64,000 nt of DNA from Cerioporus squamosus (GCA_022592435.1 JABYQS010000036.1:62001-126000), one strand, 5' to 3'. Shown: positions 10,759 to 23,225, counted from the stretch's first letter. Notes: a model not told the origin generated them from the letters alone. Translations and numbers: made by a program.

Positions 10759-13534
10759 TCACTGCCTCGCCGACCGCCTCTGCCATTTCCTGTACAGGAA
10801 ACGTGTTCCGTACCAGCTGCCAACGACGAAGACGAACAAGCCTACGATGGCCGCTCCGATGTACCCGCTGTTGTCGTTTGCCTGTGCAGCAGACAACGGC
10901 ACATGTCAGTCCGATCCGCCAGACGAAGCCTTTTGAAGCATCTCTACGCACATTCGCCCAACCTCTCCACCATCTCCCCGCAAGCCCGCCCCGTCCGCTG
11001 CGTTTGCTGCATGCTGGCATGGGGTACAGTGGTGCCCGATCAGGCCCATGGTCGTAATGAGCGAGATGCTGAAGGCGACCACGATGCTCATGATGGTGAG
11101 CAGGACGCTGAGGTTCGACATCGCGTTGTGCTTCACGCGCAGCGTGCGTCTGCGCGCGGACTCGGAAACGGATTCGGACTCGTCCTCGGGGTCCGTGACG
11201 GTCGCCACGGCTGCCGTCTTCTCGTCTGCGTCTTGGTGCTTCTCGTCCTGAGTGCGCGGTTCTTCCGCTACGGGCACAGCTTCGGGTGGTTTGGCATGAT
11301 CGCGGCCAGCTGCGGGTCGGGTGAGTTGGGGGAGCGGCGAGTCAGTGTCAGTCTTGGTATTGGTGCTGGTGCTTGGGGCTTGGGGCCGTCGCTCGAAGAT
11401 GGCGAAGGACCGCTCTGGGAAGCCTGCGTACGAGTAGAGCATGATGATCGAGTCGAGCGAGTCGATGAGCGTCATGCCGACCGTGAAGAGCAGCTGCGCG
11501 AGCAGACGGTAGCAGTGCAGAAGAGAGAAGGCAGAAGTCAGCGGAGGCTCTCGAACCGCGATCCCAGGCCAGGGAAGGGACGCCCCGTTCTTACCGGGAG
11601 GACGACGATGTCCGCAGGGTTGATCTGCTGCCCGTCGGGATCGCGCTTCGCGATTGCGGAGATGGCGAGGAGGGCGATCGACGACGCGGTGTCGAAGCCT
11701 GGAAGGATGTCGGGCAGTCCGGGTGCATAGTACCTGTCAGCGAAGGGGCAGCTCCATAGATAGGGGGGAGGGAGTGATGGACCGACCGAAACCAAAGAGC
11801 AACCCGACAGGGTACATCTTCCATGGGCGGTCGACGAAGGTGACGACTGGCCCGATGAGGCGCATCATGAGCGTGTTGCGGTGGGGTTCCTCGTCCATCT
11901 CGTCCTCGTCTATGCTCTGTGGTGCCTCTTCACCCCTCGCGGCGCGTGAAGTGCGCTCCTTCTTCAGCTGGTGGACTGATTCGTCAGTGCGGTGCGCGCA
12001 GTGCCCAGTGTTATTTTGTACTACGAACCCGGTAACGCTTGCGGAGAATCCGGTAGAGGATGATGGAGTTGGCGAAGCCGACTATGAACAGGAAGGATGC
12101 GCTCACAGCGGCACCTGCATCACGACATACGATAGATATTAGTAGCTCAGTAGCCAGCTTTGCGGGGAAGTGGACAGGAAGAACAGAGAGCGTTACCTAC
12201 GATGCCCCCGACCGCTCCCACGCCGTCGATGTGTTCGTAGACGTTGGTGCTGATGGCGATGGCGACGTTCTGCGCGAAGTGTCAGAGTGAGGATAGGGAT
12301 TGGGGAAGGCCGGGGTCCCACCACGACGATCACAATCGTGCTGTGCCCGAGGGAGAAGAACAGGCCGCAGGTAACGGGAAGCTGGCCAAGGTTGATGAGG
12401 CTCCGGGTCGCGTTGTCAATCGCGCTGCGAAGAGGTGAGTTCCAGGTGCATGCCAGCGCGGAAGAATCCCGGACGGCCGATAGATGATGCGTCAGCTAGT
12501 GCGCAGTAGGATGGCAGAACCTAACGTTTGTGGTGAGCTTCGATGCGGGCGCGTGGGTACGCGCGAACGGGTATGGAGATGCACTCACGGAAGCAGAGTC
12601 AGGAGCTACCTGATGTGGTCAGCGTCCAAGGCTGTCACGAAAGACGTCAGTGAGGGCTTTGGGCGGGTAGGGCGGTTGGTAGGGAGCGAGCAGGTTGCAA
12701 TAGGTGTGTCCCTCAACCGCGGGACGCGAAGTCAGGAAACCATGAGGTACCGTGCTTCAAGCAGCGCAAACAAAGAAGCTATCCCATCCGGACAATCCGA
12801 CAGTGATGAGAACGCAGCTTGACCATGCAGGCCGGGGCGATCTACCCCTGGCCTACGTCTGGGAAGCCTGACCAGTGCCTTCGCGTCACCACAAACGATC
12901 CCACAAGATACTCAGAGGTCCTAACACTTCAATGCCTGAGTCTGTGTGACAGAAGATGGATCTCGCACCAGCACTGCCTGCTACACGCAAGTAGATAGTA
13001 CAAATCTTATACTCTTACGGTGCACAGTAGATTGGAGAAGCGTGACAGAAACATCGAGAGGCCACGCAGAGACGCATGATCCCTCCATGGTCTCTCAATG
13101 CTCCTCACACCCGGCGTAGCCACAGCCTATGACATATCATATCTCGGAAGAAACAGAGGTGAGCTCTGGTGTACTATATGTCCGCACTTACGTACCATGT
13201 CTGAGCCCAATAGTCTGAATGTCGAGCAACCACGCACGTTGCCGGATATAGGCATGGCAAGGGCGGTTGATATCGAACGTCGCATAGAAGGCGTTCATTA
13301 ACACAGTGTGACAGTTTCTGGTGAGACCGCACTAACCCAAGCGAGGAGGGCGAGAGAGAGGATGGGGCGCGTCGCGGGCCGGCGAGCGAAGAGAATCGCG
13401 CTGACGATCCAGCAGACGGCGTTTGCGAGCAGCTCCGCGGTGAGCAGGAGGAGAGAGCGGCCGAAGAGTGTGAGCGTAGGCCTAGGGAAGCGGGGGCGGC
13501 GAACTGAGAGGATGCCGCTCAATCGCCGAGTCAT
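10759..13534 (-). CDS. NicO/NiCoT nickel-cobalt transporter
   Basis: A membrane permease for Ni2+/Co2+, feeding nickel enzymes such as urease. Exon 1 (13337-13534) starts MTRRLSGILSVRRPRFPRP and carries the first membrane helices. Two micro-exons follow: 13196-13214 (TIGLRH plus one base) and 12610-12631 (LDADHI plus split codons). Exon 4 begins at 12424 (AIDNATRSLINLGQLPVTCG, then LFFSLGHSTIVIVVV). Joined, they give the family signature RHALDADHISAIDNATR with the H-x4-D-H metal motif, and then the LGHST motif. Later exons give NVAIAISTNVYEHIDG, FLFIVGFANSIILYRILRK, LPGFDTASSIALLAISAIAK and GMTLIDSLDSIIMLYSYAG, the last a third family signature. A hydrophilic loop near 11150-11400 precedes the last helices. 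The end is VGLFVFVVGSWYGTRFLYRK and a basic tail, with TGA at 10759-10761. Intron 2 is 564 nt, unusually long. Confidence 0.92.
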
Positions 13535-14763
13535 CGTGGTTCCCGGAGTTGCTGCTCTTGCTGGGAGGCGATGACGTGCACGGCTAGATAGCGCGTGTAT
13601 CCAGACCAGCGAGAGGGACCAACTGGAAGGATGTGGTTTGAAGACAGAGAGGAGGACAGGAGTCCCCTGACGTGCTCGAGCTCATAATCGCTATGACTCT
13701 GGCAGTGGTATGAAAGGTGCTGAGCAGATGATCGTGAGTAGATGTCTGGGCAGGTACTCAGATAGATAACGAAGTTTGGGCCGAAGTGAGAGAGATAAGG
13801 GGATCGATGGTCAAAAACTGGGCTGCTCAGCCTGCTATTGGCCAACCTGGGAGATTGACGATTTCATCCTAAGTATCACTTACTTCCACGAAGCTCTACT
13901 GGCCGCCACCGGTCATATAGACTGGTTCCGTGCAGATGGTCAGGCCGGTGCTGTATGTCGAGGCGTCGGAGCGATTCGAGCGAAGACATCTGGCCGTCGT
14001 GATCAGATGTACGTAGGTCAGCGCTGAGGCGTAGACTGTCCGCTAGGTTAAACTTCCGTGTCCGCTATGTGCCTATTGTCCGCACTCCATGTCGCTCAAA
14101 ATGGCTGGGTCAACGGAGGATTTGGCCGGTGTCCTTTCAAGGAGCAGAGTTTAGGAAGGCGACGCGTCTAACTCGAAAAGTGTTAGCACGCGGAGGCGTT
14201 CCAGCGGTGACCCGATCGTGGTGGTGAGCATGACGGCAGCGTCGATCGGAGGCGTTGATGACGACCATGAAGACGACGAGGAGGATATATCGAGCAGCAC
14301 GGAGGCTTACAAGGCTGCAAACGCCGCGCAAAGCGATGGAGGACGCGACAGGAGGACGGGGGAGGACAGGGAGCGCGTCGAGAGCGGGCGGCGCGTGTGT
14401 CACATCAAACGTCACGCGATGGTGACAGAAGATGAACCTGGGGTTCGCGTGGTGGGCTGCAGGAGGTCCGCACGCAAACTCTCCCCGAACCTCGTCCCGT
14501 TCCCGGCGGACTGGCAAGCTTCGTGCTTCCCTCCCTCTCCCGGGCCATCTATCGCCATCTCATATTGCACGACTTGCAACGTCTCTCTCCTGCGCTTGTC
14601 CCCGCTAATCCGCCTCGCCTGCTGCCCGCCTGTCAATCCACTCTTCACCCGCTCTCGCCTTGCTTTCGTTCGGACCCGACTCCTTCGCCGCCCGCCACGT
14701 CTTCGACATCTGTGTTGTCTGTACCAGCCCTCGACGTCACCTACACCCCCGCGAATGTCCAGG
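13535..14763. other. Divergent intergenic region, NicO / RasGEF
   Basis: It holds the 5' flanks of the NicO gene and the RasGEF. Open frames on both strands near 14137-14520 mirror each other and show no family resemblance. The RasGEF start is uncertain, so part of this region may be its 5' exon or UTR. Confidence 0.4.
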
Positions 14764-17700
14764 AATGCCCGTCTCACATCTAAGGATAGACACTTCCCTC
14801 GCTGCGTCCGCCAACCCTTCCTCCAGCCGAGCACACCGCGATAGTGCACGCACACCCCGCACGCCTCTGTCTGCACGCAGCGCCGCTAGCTCCTCGCAAC
14901 ACACTCTGCGCAGTCCCTCTTCTGCCTCTGCCTCCTCCATCATGTCCACCACCTCGCGCGCACCCTCGAGCGCCTCATATCTGTCCGCCAACTCTGCTCA
15001 CAGTCAGCGTTCTATGCCCACCACTCCAACATCCGCGTCTAGTCGTCCAGGCGCCCCCTCCGCATGGCCTACCATTGGCTCAGAGTCGGAGGACGAAGGG
15101 ACGAGCGACGCGGAGGAGTACGTTCTGGCCATGCACGACTTCTCTCCGCAGCAACCGAACATCACCTGCCTGAGCTTCCGCGCCGGTCAAGTCATCCATG
15201 TTCTGAACCGCGATCCTAGCGGCTGGTGGGATGGCGAGCTGGATGGAAGACGAGGATGGTTTCCGAGCAACTATGTCACGTCGGAGGTCGGCTTGCTCAC
15301 CGAGGAAGAGCTTCCAGGAGGGAAGGTGAGCAATTCACCTGATTCCGTTCATACGCCGGCCACGAGAATGCAGATGGCGGGAACACGATCAACGGGCTGT
15401 ACGACACCGCTGGTACTGTTTCCGTCACCTTCCGTCGAAGAGCGTCAAATCAATCCGCGACGAACTGCTGCGCACTCTTGTTTGACCGCTGTGGAATAAG
15501 CGCAATCATTACAATCCGAGAATCCCGTTATTGTGCTTCTGTTGGAACGTTTACACAGGCTTGCGCCGTAATGTTGTTATTCGCAACGACTGATTCTCCG
15601 CACTACGGTCTCGGAATGGTAGCCACGCGACCGCCTGAGATATAGGCCTGAGATATAGAAGTATCGGATGGGACTAACCATGTACTGCAGAAACTACGCC
15701 CCGGACATGCCCAGAATATGTCCGTCTCGTCAACGACGTCCTGGGCGAGCACCAGCTCTCGGAAAGCGCAACCCACCTTCGCACGCAACGACCACAGACC
15801 ATCACCCGCCGACTCCTTCAGCCAAACTATCGACATGTACTGCCCACCGCTCATGCTCCCTCTCCTCAAAGCCCTTTCCCTTCTCCAGAATGCCGTTCGA
15901 ACCAGCCGCATACAACACTACCAGCCTGCCACCGCGTGTATCATTTCCTGCGTTCGCGCTCTCCTCTCCGACATCGGGTGCTTATCCCGCGACGCGCCGG
16001 TGCTCAGACAACACGGCGTACTCTCACAAGAACGCAAACGCATCCTCTCAGACTTGGCCTCGCTCGTCTCCCAAGCTAAGCGCGCATCCGAGGAGACCAT
16101 CACCGACGAGACGCGCGAAATTGAAGTTCAAGCCATGGTTCGACTGGCCGGACAACTCTTCGCGCACGTACGGGGCTTTCTCGCCGTCGCGGTGCAGTGC
16201 GGCGTTAACCTCCCTCCCACCGCGGTGCGCGCAGTCCGCACCGACTCTCAGTCGTCGCGTCTCGACGACGAGGACGCCTTTGCAACGCCGGGTCGCACGA
16301 CCAACGGATCGCGGCACGCCCCCGGAAATCGACTAACACGAATACTCCGAGCAGGCCGAAGAGCCTTGGAGACCTCAAGGTCCCTAAGCGCGCGGTTATA
16401 GGCGCGGACTACCCGCCTATGCCGGCAGGCCCGCTCAGGCTGCCGCAACGGAAGTTGTCCCACCAGCAGCTTGCTTCGCCTGCACGGCGCACGTTCAGCG
16501 AGAGCACGCCGCGTGGTCACAGGCCTGCGCAGGACTCGATCAGCAGTGACTCCTCGTCATCGTCCTTCTCCAGTGACTCCGTTGGCACCCCAGCTACGCC
16601 TGTTTTCCCCTGCGGTCCGGCCACAACCGCAGAGCTCACGGAGGCGCTCAGGTATACGCACGACAACTACCTCTCGACGATTGCTGCGTTCATCGGCCAT
16701 GCGCACTCACATTCCGGCATTCGCATGCATCGAGTACCGGGCACATGTACGACCTCGTGCGCGAGGTCGTTGATGTTGTCTGCCGCCTCCTCACTATCGT
16801 CGAAGCCGTCCTCCGACATCCGGATGTCCTCCCGCGAAGGCTGAAGGCCTGCGCGCTGCGAAGGAGGGGCTTTATAACGTTACGAGCACCCTTGCGGAGT
16901 CCGTTCGCTTGCTCACTGCCCCTCCAGCTGATGACGTGTCCGAGGAGGCAGAGAAGGAGGGACTACTGCGATGCGCAACAAACGCGCTCAAGGCGGGCTC
17001 CGACTGCGTCAACGCTGTCAAAAAGTGTCTGCAGCGTACCACGGGCGAGCGGTCGTTCGTGTTCAACCTCCCCGCTCCTGGCGATCCCGATGGCGGGATG
17101 TACACCCCCCGCAAGTTCGGCCATGCGCACCGCCCGTCCACTGCGAGCACGAAGAGCACGCGGAGCGCCCGTGCGCCCAGGATCCGCAAGGAGAGCAGCT
17201 TGCGCGAGCTGCACGGGCCGTATGTCGAGGGCGAGGAGGAGGACCTCACGATCCAGGCGCAGGACGCGGAGGATGCGGATCACTCGATGACCGTGACCAT
17301 CAAGCGGCACGCGGACGACTCGCCTCTCGCGGTCGTGCAGCACCCGCCATCTCCTGCTCCCGAGGCAGAGACAGAGGTGGGGGTCCAGGAGAGCATGCCC
17401 TGTACGCCTGTTACCTCGAGTCCTATCGCCGTGGACAGGGCACTCCCGCCCGTGCGCCCGTCGTTTGAGTCTGTGGCGACGAGGTCGGACGCGATGTCGC
17501 TTAATTCGTATGCGCCGACGGAGGACGACCGGACGACTTGGGAAGGCAGCACGCGCCATTGCGGGCCTGCAAGCACGATGTCTTTCGAGGAGAAGCTGCT
17601 CAACGGCGAGCTTCCTACTGTCCCTGGCGGCCATGCGTTCGCGAGTGCCGTCCTGCCCTGGACGTTCCCGCACGATCACGCACCCGAGGACGTCGCGTAC

Positions 17701-19297
17701 AACAGCGACGGCCAGCTCGTCGGCGCGACGCTCGAGGCGCTTGTCGAACGCATGACCCCATACGACGCGCTAGTCGAGCCCCCTTCGCCGCAGTGTTCTT
17801 CATGACCTTCCGGCTGTTCACGACGCCTGCGGAGCTCCTCACAGCGGTCATTGCACGGTACAACATCCTCCCACCCCCTGGCCTGTCCGACGGCGACCTC
17901 CGCCTGTGGCAGCAGCGCAAGGGCCTGCCGGTGCGCCTGCGCGTGAGCAACTTCATCAAGACGTGGGTGGAGAGCTACTGGCGGCATTCGACAGACGCCG
18001 TGGTCATCCCGACACTCGTGTCGTTCATCAGGGACGCGCTCGCGGCGATGTTCCCCGGGCCGAGCCAGCGCATCCTCGAGCTCATCCACCAGCGCGTCGC
18101 CGCTGGCCCCAGCAGCGAGCTGCAGACTAGTCCGAAGGGCGACCGCGTGCGCGACGCGGGCATCCCGCTCAATCCCCCGACGTTCCCTGGCCCCATCTCG
18201 GAGATCCCACGGCCGATTATGACGAAGAACGTGCTGTCGGCGCTGCGGTCGAGGCACTATGCGAGCGTGGCGCTGACGGACTTCGACGCGCTGGAGCTGG
18301 CGCGGCAGCTGACGGTGATGGAGTGCACGCTGTACTGCGCGATCGAGCCCGAGGAGATGTTGGGCGCCGGGGGGAATGCGAAGGAGAAGGAGCGCGGGGT
18401 GCCGGTGAATGTGAACGTGAAGGCGGTGACGTCGCTGAGCACGGCAATCACGGGATGGGTCGCGGAGAGCATACTGAACGAGCCGGACACGAAGAAGCGG
18501 ACGGTGCTCGTGAAGTACTTCATCAAGCTCGCGGATCGGTGTGTGGGACTGAGCAACTACAGTACGCCGCGGAGCATCTTGGCGGCGCTGGACTCGTCGA
18601 CGATTGCGAGGCTGCACCAGACCTGGGTGGTGAGTGTTTCCCGGGCGTTCTGCGTTCTGCGCACTAGTTTGTGGACATGGAGGCTGACGATAGTCGTTGT
18701 GGTAGGGTCTGCCACAGAAGGCGAAGGTACAGCTCGAGTCGCTGAGGAAGCTTGCAGACCATGCGAGGAATTATCACGAGTATCGGTCGCGTCTGCGGAA
18801 TACCGCCCCTCCTGCAGTTCCCTTCCTTGGTGAGCACATCGTCCTTGCTGTGTGAGAACTGCGCTGACGTTGTGGACAGGTCTGTATTTGACGGATATCA
18901 CGTTCTGCCGTGAGGGCAACCCATCGCTCAGGACGTCGCCGAAGGCGCCGGAGAAGAAGCTGCTCAACTTCAACAAGTACCACAAGCTCGCGCGTATCGT
19001 CCAAGGTTCGTTGTTATCCTCGTCTTGTTGCCTTGGCTGTAACTAATGCGTCCTTTCGTAGATATGCAACGCTTCCAGGTGCCATACAACCTCAAGGTGA
19101 TCCCGGAGGTGCAGGCGTACCTTAGGGATGCCTTCGAGAAGTCCCAGCGCCAGGGCGACCTCCAGGACCTCTACCGGCGCAGTCTCCTCGTCGAGCCGAA
19201 GCAGTCCGCAGAGGCGCCCCCAAGCAGCGACGTCCGCCAGCTCTTCGCATGGGCCAGTCGCTCGCAACAATCCGTGTCTCCGGCTCCCGCATCATAG
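14764..19297 (+). CDS. Cdc25-like Ras guanine nucleotide exchange factor, SH3 + RasGEFN + RasGEF (frame broken)
   Basis: Activates Ras by GDP/GTP exchange at membranes. A Ser-rich N-terminus leads to an SH3 domain (about 15118-15300: YVLAMHDFSPQQPNITCLSF, WWDGELDGRRGWFPSNYV). A helical region follows from about 15690 to 17070 (YCPPLMLPLLKALSLLQNAV; CATNALKAGSDCVNAVKKCL). The RasGEF N domain spans about 17690-18200 (FRLFTTPAELLTAVIARYNI, VSNFIKTWVESYW). The catalytic domain spans about 18250-19200 (SNYSTPRSILAALDSSTIAR, FLGLYLTDITFCREGNPS, LNFNKYHKLARIVQ). The stop is TAG 19295-19297. The reading frame breaks at about 16319-16323, 16715-16724, 16829-16833 and 17779-17783; each break would be healed by one extra base, and three lie in C-rich runs. 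Either the assembly carries one-base deletions or the gene is decaying. The start at 14764 is the best in-frame ATG I see but is unproven. Confidence 0.85.
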
Positions 19298-20118
19298 TAC
19301 CTCCCATTCGTTGTGTCATAGCTGTTATTGGACCCTGTGCATCTCGTCTCCTCTGTCCTCCTTGTTCCCATTTTCGTCTTCATGTTTTCTGGTCGATCCT
19401 CGCTCTTCGCATATGTTCTCCTTGTCGTTTTGTAACATTGCAATCCCCCTCTCTCCTTGTACTTGTGCCGCTATGGTCCGCTGCATATCTCCTTCCTTCT
19501 CTTTGCTCCTCGAGTTTGCATCTGCGTTCGCATCCACATTGCGTGCCGCGACGCGCATGGACATTACACGCCAGCATCATCTAGCATCGGGCTCCCCGTG
19601 CCCTTAGGTTCCCTGGTCTAGTTACCCCTACACCCTTCCGTTGTCCCCCTATCCCCAGCATACCTCATATCCCCGCCCATCCTTACATTCCACGAGATCA
19701 TTTTCGTACCCATCTCACCGACCTTATAATCCCCGCCGATCTGTCATTACAATCCTCAACCATCATCCTATCCCCTCATCTTATTTCATCTCGTTTGCTC
19801 TGTGTCTATCTGTCTGTACTCTTCCCTCGGGTCGGGGGAGCGCCGCTGCGCTGTGCACTGTATATGAGCGGTACGCTCCTCTGCGAAAAGTTAGCATAAT
19901 GTACGATTCGTCGTCTAGTTCACATATTGTTATTCTCATCCGGATCTTCCGCCAGAATATATATGTCTGTTTAGAGGCGCTGTTCACATTCTCGCAGGTC
20001 ATCACAATCAGAGACGATAGAATTCTAAGATATAGGAGGATGCCTTCGTTCGAAGGCCGGTACTGGGTTCGACATATGATACTAGTTGAAATCGGCCTCA
20101 CGGCTCTTGTGCCTTGCT
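19298..20118. other. Convergent intergenic region
   Basis: Pyrimidine-rich plus strand (19300-19800) downstream of the RasGEF stop, then the 3' flank of the first terpene synthase. It probably contains both 3' UTRs. Open frames here are low-complexity and were not called. Confidence 0.5.
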
Positions 20119-21399
20119 CTAGAGACCCAACTCGAAGAGCCGGTAGCGACGAGTGTTGACATGAAACTCCAGGGTACCCTGCTCGTGGAGGCGGTCATGC
20201 TTGGTGCGATGATATGCATGTTGGGAGAGCACCCACCTGCGCATACATCTGCCAGATGTCCGCTAGCTCGTTGTCTCTGCCACAGAGCTTCTTGACCATG
20301 CGGTCAAAGTCGAGAACTTCTTTGCATGTGTCACGCAAGGCATCAAGCACATCAGTCTGCTCGGCGCAGGCACGCATGTGCATGTAGTTCTTCGTCTCTC
20401 CCGCCAATTGCTCCTTGTAGAAGGACAAGCTGGAGGGCGCGTAGATGTCAGAGCGCTGTTAAATGTCGGAAAAGAGCGAGACGAGCTTACATGTCACTAC
20501 AAGTGGATATGACAGTGAGTTGGAGATGTCAGTCAACCGATCCGAGGTATATAATCCGTAAGTGAGACTGTGGGACGTACTTCGCGCCTACGACCCAACG
20601 TTCCATGTAGCTACAAAGTCAACGCGTCAGAGCTGAACCTGGACATTTGAGTCTGTGATCGGGGTACTCACGGCAGCATCTGCAGATAGGAGTCCGGTGT
20701 GGCGCGCCAGGTGTTCATGAAGAGGAAGTGGATGTATGGAGGACATATGCCCGACCGCGTCCGCAAGTAGTAGGGGTACAAGGTCGCATGTGGCTTGATC
20801 TCCATGTCGCGGGTTGTGCACTCGATGTACATGGCGGTCACGGCGTCCAAAGTGCCCGCTATGATCGCGTCGGCTCCTACGTCGTTCCACAGCCTGTGCG
20901 CATCGCGCAAGAGGTCGACAAGCGTGTCCAGCGCAGGGGAGAGTTGCTTCTCTCCGCGAGTGAAGCGGGCAGCGAACTCCTGGATGGCATCGAGGTGCTC
21001 AGCACCGAGGTCGTCAATGTATAGAATGACGGCCGAGTAGAGGCCGACGTAGTAGAGGTGCTCAGGGCTGAGGTGCCCGTATGCGGTCTCGGTGAAGGCG
21101 CAGGCAGAGTCCACGAGCTTCTCAATAACGTCGATGCTGTCGCCGCTCTTCCAGGAGCCCATTTGGTTGGCGACAGCGATGCGTAGCAGAGCGTTGGGCG
21201 GGGTGACGCGAGGTTTGTATTCGCTGCATTGTAGGAAGCCGCGGATGATGTCTCTAGTCTCAGAGTGGGCGTCACCGGTCTAACAGTGGAGTTAAAGTGA
21301 GTGGCAATGTAGGTAGTAGTCACAGAGGAAGTCAATAAGGCTGACCTTCAGTCCCGGAGAAGGAAGACTGACATCCTCGTTGCATTCGTGAACTTGCAT
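20119..21399 (-). CDS. Trichodiene-synthase-like sesquiterpene synthase 1 (TRI5 family)
   Basis: A class I terpene cyclase, expected to ionise and cyclise farnesyl diphosphate with Mg2+ in the cytosol. Exon 1 starts MQVHECNEDVSLPSPGLK. Exon 2 (from 21279) carries RDIIRGFLQCSEYKP and the first metal motif LYIDDLGAEH (D-D-x-x-x-E spacing), then DVGADAIIAGTLDAVTAMYI and LYPYYLRTRSGICPPYIHFL. A 30-nt exon (20581-20610, YMERWVVGA plus split codons) and a 6-nt exon (20491-20496) lead to the exon starting at 20429. Together they give NDILSFYKEQLAGETKNY, the NSE motif. The last exon gives GYLEFHVNTRRYRLFELGL and stops at 20119-20121; it matches the R-R-Y-R-L block of trichodiene synthase. It is the first of three tandem paralogues. 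The product cannot be predicted from sequence, and trichothecene formation is not implied. Confidence 0.92.
20491..20496 (-). other. 6-nt micro-exon, terpene synthase 1
   Basis: TGACAT on the coding strand lies between acceptor CTTGTAG and donor GTAAGC. It supplies the last base of Asn, all of Asp and two bases of Ile in the NSE motif NDILSFYKE. Without it the motif cannot be formed in this gene. Confidence 0.85.
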
Positions 21400-21945
21400 T
21401 ACGGGTGTCCTGCCGATAGATATGGTAAGACTGCGTGAAGTGCAGAACAGTGGGGACGTGACTCACATGCTACTGGCAGTGGGGTTGAAGCACTTAGGCT
21501 GTCGTTCGAGGGAGAGGAGTTGAAGGCCTGGTATGTCCTGTCTATGGCGGACTGAGGGTTCTTATACTGTTCACAGTTCAATAGGACGCCCTGAGATGGC
21601 ACGATGAGCAATATCGACTAATGAACAGTACGCATGTGTTCGTAAACTGAAGTATGCATGGTATGCAAACGTCGAGGCGCAAGCGCAGAAATCGCTCTGA
21701 ACGTCATAGGTCGAGTTCTGGTTCCGATGTAAGCCGCGCGTCCACTCAAGTAATTACCGTGGTTTCCGTCTAGACCTTCTTCGCATACATGTCTGGCTTC
21801 TGACATAGGGAAAAATGAACCAGGAAATCACTGCAAAATCGCTTCAGTCAAACGGAACAACGCATCTAGGGAGTCATTACGGGGCCATGTGAGCGGGTAC
21901 GCCCTGCTCGCGGTAACCCAGAGAAGTTATGATGGCTGCCCGAGC
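21400..21945. other. Spacer between terpene synthases 1 and 2
   Basis: About 550 bp with no convincing open frame. It should hold the promoter of terpene synthase 1 (minus strand) and the 3' flank of terpene synthase 2. A TATAAG-like sequence on the minus strand near 21553 is a weak promoter candidate. Confidence 0.45.
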
Positions 21946-23145
21946 TAAGCTTCGTACCCAAGTTCAGCGAGTCGGTAGCGCTTCGCCTTGAGCGAGAACT
22001 CCAGGTAGCCCTGAAATGTAAGGTTGGCATGGTGGCCATCGAGCGGTAAGCGTGACACATACCTGGAAGTACATCTGCCATAAGGCAGCCAACTCGGCGT
22101 CCTCAGACGTCAGGACGCTCATCGTGTGGGCGGTATCAAGCACCTCATTGACCAACTGGCGCAAAACATGAGTCGCCGAGGTCTGCTCGACCGCCGCACG
22201 GAGGTGAACGTAGTTGTTCGTCTCGCCCGCGAGTTCCTCCTTGTAGAAGGAGAGGCTATTACGTGCGTCAGAATGGCGCTGGCCAGATGGGCCGGTCAGA
22301 CGAATGCACGCACATGTCGCTGTTGATGAACGATGCTCCATGTCAGCGGCAATAAATATGAACGGGATTTGTCACTCACTTCGTGCCCAGAGTCCAGTGT
22401 TCCATGTACCTGGGACCGCTGCTTCAGTATATATAGGATGTCCAGACATCGACCCCACTCACGGAAGCAGCTGCAGGTAAGACTCGGGGGTAGGCCTCCA
22501 GCTCTGCATGAAGACGAAGTGGATGAAAGGTGGGCCGATCCCAGCCCGGGTGCGAAGGTAGTAGGGAAAACGGGTCGCTGATGGTTTGATGACCAAGTCC
22601 TGCGCGGTGTACTCAATGTACATGGCCGTAACAGCGTCGAGCGTGCCCGCAATGATAGCGTCGGCGCCATACTGCGTCCACAGCTCGTGAGACTGGCGAA
22701 GCAGCCCCGCAAGGCGGTTCAGGACGGGGTTCGGTTGCTCCTTCCCCATCGCGAACCGGCCTGTGAACCTCATGACGGCGTCCAAGTCGCGTTCGCCAAG
22801 GTCGTCGACGTACATGAGACAGGCCGTGTAGAGAGCGATGAAGAAGCGATGTTGGGGAGTGGTATGGCCGTAGGTCGTCTCCGTGTAGACGCAACTGCCG
22901 TCGAGGATCTTCAAGACGACTGCCGGGTTGATGTCGGTGGGCCACAGGGAGAGCTCCGATTTGAGCTTGATACGAAGCTCGACATCGCACTGGGTACCGG
23001 GAGACTTGTAACTGGAATGGTTGAGGAAGTCGCCGATGATGTCCTTGACATCCGCCAGGGGATCCACGGAATTCTAGTGCAGTCAGGGTAGGCGTGTTTC
23101 CGACGCATATAACAGACGGCGGCCGCTTACCTCGCGTATAGCCAT
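21946..23145 (-). CDS. Trichodiene-synthase-like sesquiterpene synthase 2 (TRI5 family)
   Basis: Class I terpene cyclase, paralogue of the gene at 20119. Exon 1 is only MAIRE; exon 2 continues NSVDPLADVKDIIGDFLNHS. The aspartate-rich motif is YVDDLGERD (D-D-x-x-E). A conserved block YGADAIIAGTLDAVTAMYIE and RFPYYLRTRAGIGPPFIHFV follow. The 30-nt exon 22380-22409 (YMEHWTLGT plus split codons) and the 6-nt exon 22314-22319 precede the exon starting at 22255, giving NDILSFYKEELAGETNNYVH. The end is GYLEFSLKAKRYRLAELGYE and a final Ala, with stop at 21946-21948. A TATAAA box (23220-23225) lies 75-80 bp upstream of the ATG. It is the best-conserved of the four in metal-binding motifs, so it is probably active. 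The substrate is inferred from the family. Confidence 0.93.
22314..22319 (-). other. 6-nt micro-exon, terpene synthase 2
   Basis: CGACAT on the coding strand lies between acceptor CAACAG and donor GTGCGT. It completes Asn-Asp-Ile of the NSE motif, exactly as in the paralogues. Confidence 0.85.
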
Positions 23146-23219
23146 GAAGTTCGGGCTTTCAAGTCACGATTGTTGGAGATGGGGGGTACCGATGACGAGT
23201 TCCAACGCGGTAGCATGCC

Positions 23220-23225
23220 TTTATA
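23220..23225 (-). promoter_or_regulatory. TATA box, terpene synthase 2
   Basis: TATAAA on the minus strand lies 75-80 bp before the ATG at 23145, a normal distance for an inducible fungal promoter. Confidence 0.6.

Noticed and set aside
17676..18617. 313-codon open frame on the minus strand
   Set aside because: It lies opposite the RasGEF catalytic exons, is His/Arg-rich and is a mirror of GC-rich coding sequence.
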